In this document: positions 6,442 to 6,960 of the stretch, in pieces
How positions within the stretch are numbered: the first letter of the stretch is position 1
Layout: every line of letters begins with the position of its first letter
Assembly: GCA_030152625.1 (NCBI GenBank)
Contig: JASLJD010000111.1
Location: forward strand, 1-6,960
Origin: Erysipelothrix sp.
GTDB taxonomy: Bacteria > Bacillota_I > Bacilli_A > Erysipelotrichales > Erysipelotrichaceae
Reading direction: 5' to 3'
DNA: 6,960 bases
Program-made: the position numbers and the translations under genes
Notes under the pieces: model-generated
The model's input: only the letters and a program-made list of their open reading frames with translations
Told to the model about the DNA's origin: nothing
Databases searched by the model: none

Positions 6442-6908
6442 GGTTGATTGTTTGTTCAGATAATCATGGATTATATGGGCCTTTGCAAAAGCTTTTAGAA
6501 AACTATCCTGAAGCAGAAGCTTTTTTACATTGTGGTGATATTCAAATCGCTCCAGAAAATGTCCAAGAATTTACAGTGGTTGCTGGAAATGGTGATTCTG
6601 TTCGCGATTATCCCGAAAGTCTTATTGTGGAAAAGGCGGGCTACCGTATTCTATTAGTTCATGGCCATCAGTTTTCTTATTTTAATCGGACCGAAGCGAT
6701 TGCGAAAAGAGCAAAAGAGCTCGGTTGTCAAATTGCTTGCTTTGGTCATACACATGTTTTCGAAAAACAAGAGATTGATGGTGTCTTGTGCCTCAATCCT
6801 GGATCGATGAATTATAATCGAGATGGGACGGATCCAAGCTATGCTGTGCTTGATTTGAAGGAGCATACAATCCATGTTGAAAGAAAGATGATAAAAGATT
6901 TGAAATAA
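6438..6908 (+). CDS. YfcE/MJ0936-family metallophosphodiesterase
   Basis: This 156-aa calcineurin-like phosphoesterase has all the expected metal-ligand motifs: SDNHG at 7-11 (D8, H10), HCGD at 31-34 (D34), GNGD at 50-53 (N51), GHQ at 76-78 with H75 and H77, and GHTH at 103-106 (H104, H106), followed by NPGS at 120-123. SDNHG replaces the more common SDTHG. Relatives such as E. coli YfcE and Methanocaldococcus MJ0936 hydrolyse phosphodiester model substrates with Mn or Ni. The natural substrate is unclear. Bacillus YsnB is a likely homologue and is encoded a few genes downstream of racE, which agrees with the position here. AGGGAGG at 6424-6430 lies seven bases before the ATG. The ATGA overlap with murI indicates coupling. 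It is the last gene of the operon. Confidence 0.9.
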   Translation: MRLIVCSDNHGLYGPLQKLLENYPEAEAFLHCGDIQIAPENVQEFTVVAGNGDSVRDYPESLIVEKAGYRILLVHGHQFSYFNRTEAIAKRAKELGCQIACFGHTHVFEKQEIDGVLCLNPGSMNYNRDGTDPSYAVLDLKEHTIHVERKMIKDLK

Positions 6909-6938
6909 CCTTGCGAAAGCAAGTTTAAATGTTTTTTT
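6906..6938 (+). terminator. Intrinsic terminator of the cvpA-to-phosphodiesterase operon
   Basis: A hairpin closes on a GAAA tetraloop (6915-6918) with a perfect CTTGC/GCAAG stem (6910-6914 with 6919-6923). After one mismatch (6909 against 6924), three more pairs extend it to 6906 and 6927, so it includes the stop codon of the last gene. Seven Ts follow at 6932-6938, after a four-base AATG gap. The gap makes it somewhat imperfect, but its position directly after the operon supports it. Confidence 0.65.
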
Positions 6939-6960
6939 ATATACACGCGACAGTAGTCCC

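Noticed and set aside
6939..6960. Start of a structured leader (T-box-like ACAGTAGT) after the terminator
   Set aside because: Only about 20 bases are visible, with no stem, specifier or antiterminator to test.

Overview
The window is a compact stretch of bacterial chromosome. It is AT-rich, uses Shine-Dalgarno starts and has A/T-rich linkers. RNase HIII, a MutS2 with a coiled coil and a Smr domain, a UvrC beginning with PGCYLM, and a CvpA protein together point to a low-GC Bacillota. The loose synteny with the Bacillus rnhC-zapA-cvpA-polX-mutS2 and racE/ysnB regions agrees. A class such as Erysipelotrichia is possible, but that is a guess and the sequence does not prove it.

Layout. At the left edge is the 3' end of an unidentified plus-strand gene (stop at 108-110). 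It converges on, and overlaps by 20 nt, the minus-strand gene rnhC (960 down to 91). The overlap is a near-perfect palindrome that can act as a small plus-strand terminator. A 47-bp divergent spacer (961-1007) separates rnhC from five tightly packed plus-strand genes: cvpA (1008-1673), mutS2 (1666-3951), uvrC (3951-5717), glutamate racemase murI (5704-6441) and a YfcE/MJ0936-type phosphodiesterase (6438-6908). All four junctions overlap, by 8, 1, 14 and 4 nt, so this is almost certainly one translationally coupled operon. A hairpin and T-tract terminator follows at 6906-6938. No stretch over 300 bases lacks a gene.

How the genes work together. rnhC, mutS2 and uvrC all concern nucleic-acid quality: removal of RNA from RNA/DNA hybrids, ribosome collision rescue or anti-recombination, and nucleotide excision repair. 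murI supplies D-glutamate for peptidoglycan. CvpA is a membrane protein of poorly defined role, and the last gene is a small metallophosphoesterase.

These are housekeeping families, and I see no mobile element, CRISPR array, tRNA or rRNA. I did not find an obviously new system. The points most worth following are deviations inside familiar proteins: a UvrC with no Fe-S-cluster cysteines, a MutS2 whose Smr domain lacks the LDLRG motif, and an in-frame A_AAA_AAG slippery site in mutS2 that would remove the KOW-like and Smr domains. Smaller points are a possibly leaderless rnhC and the mirror-symmetric gene ends at 91-110.
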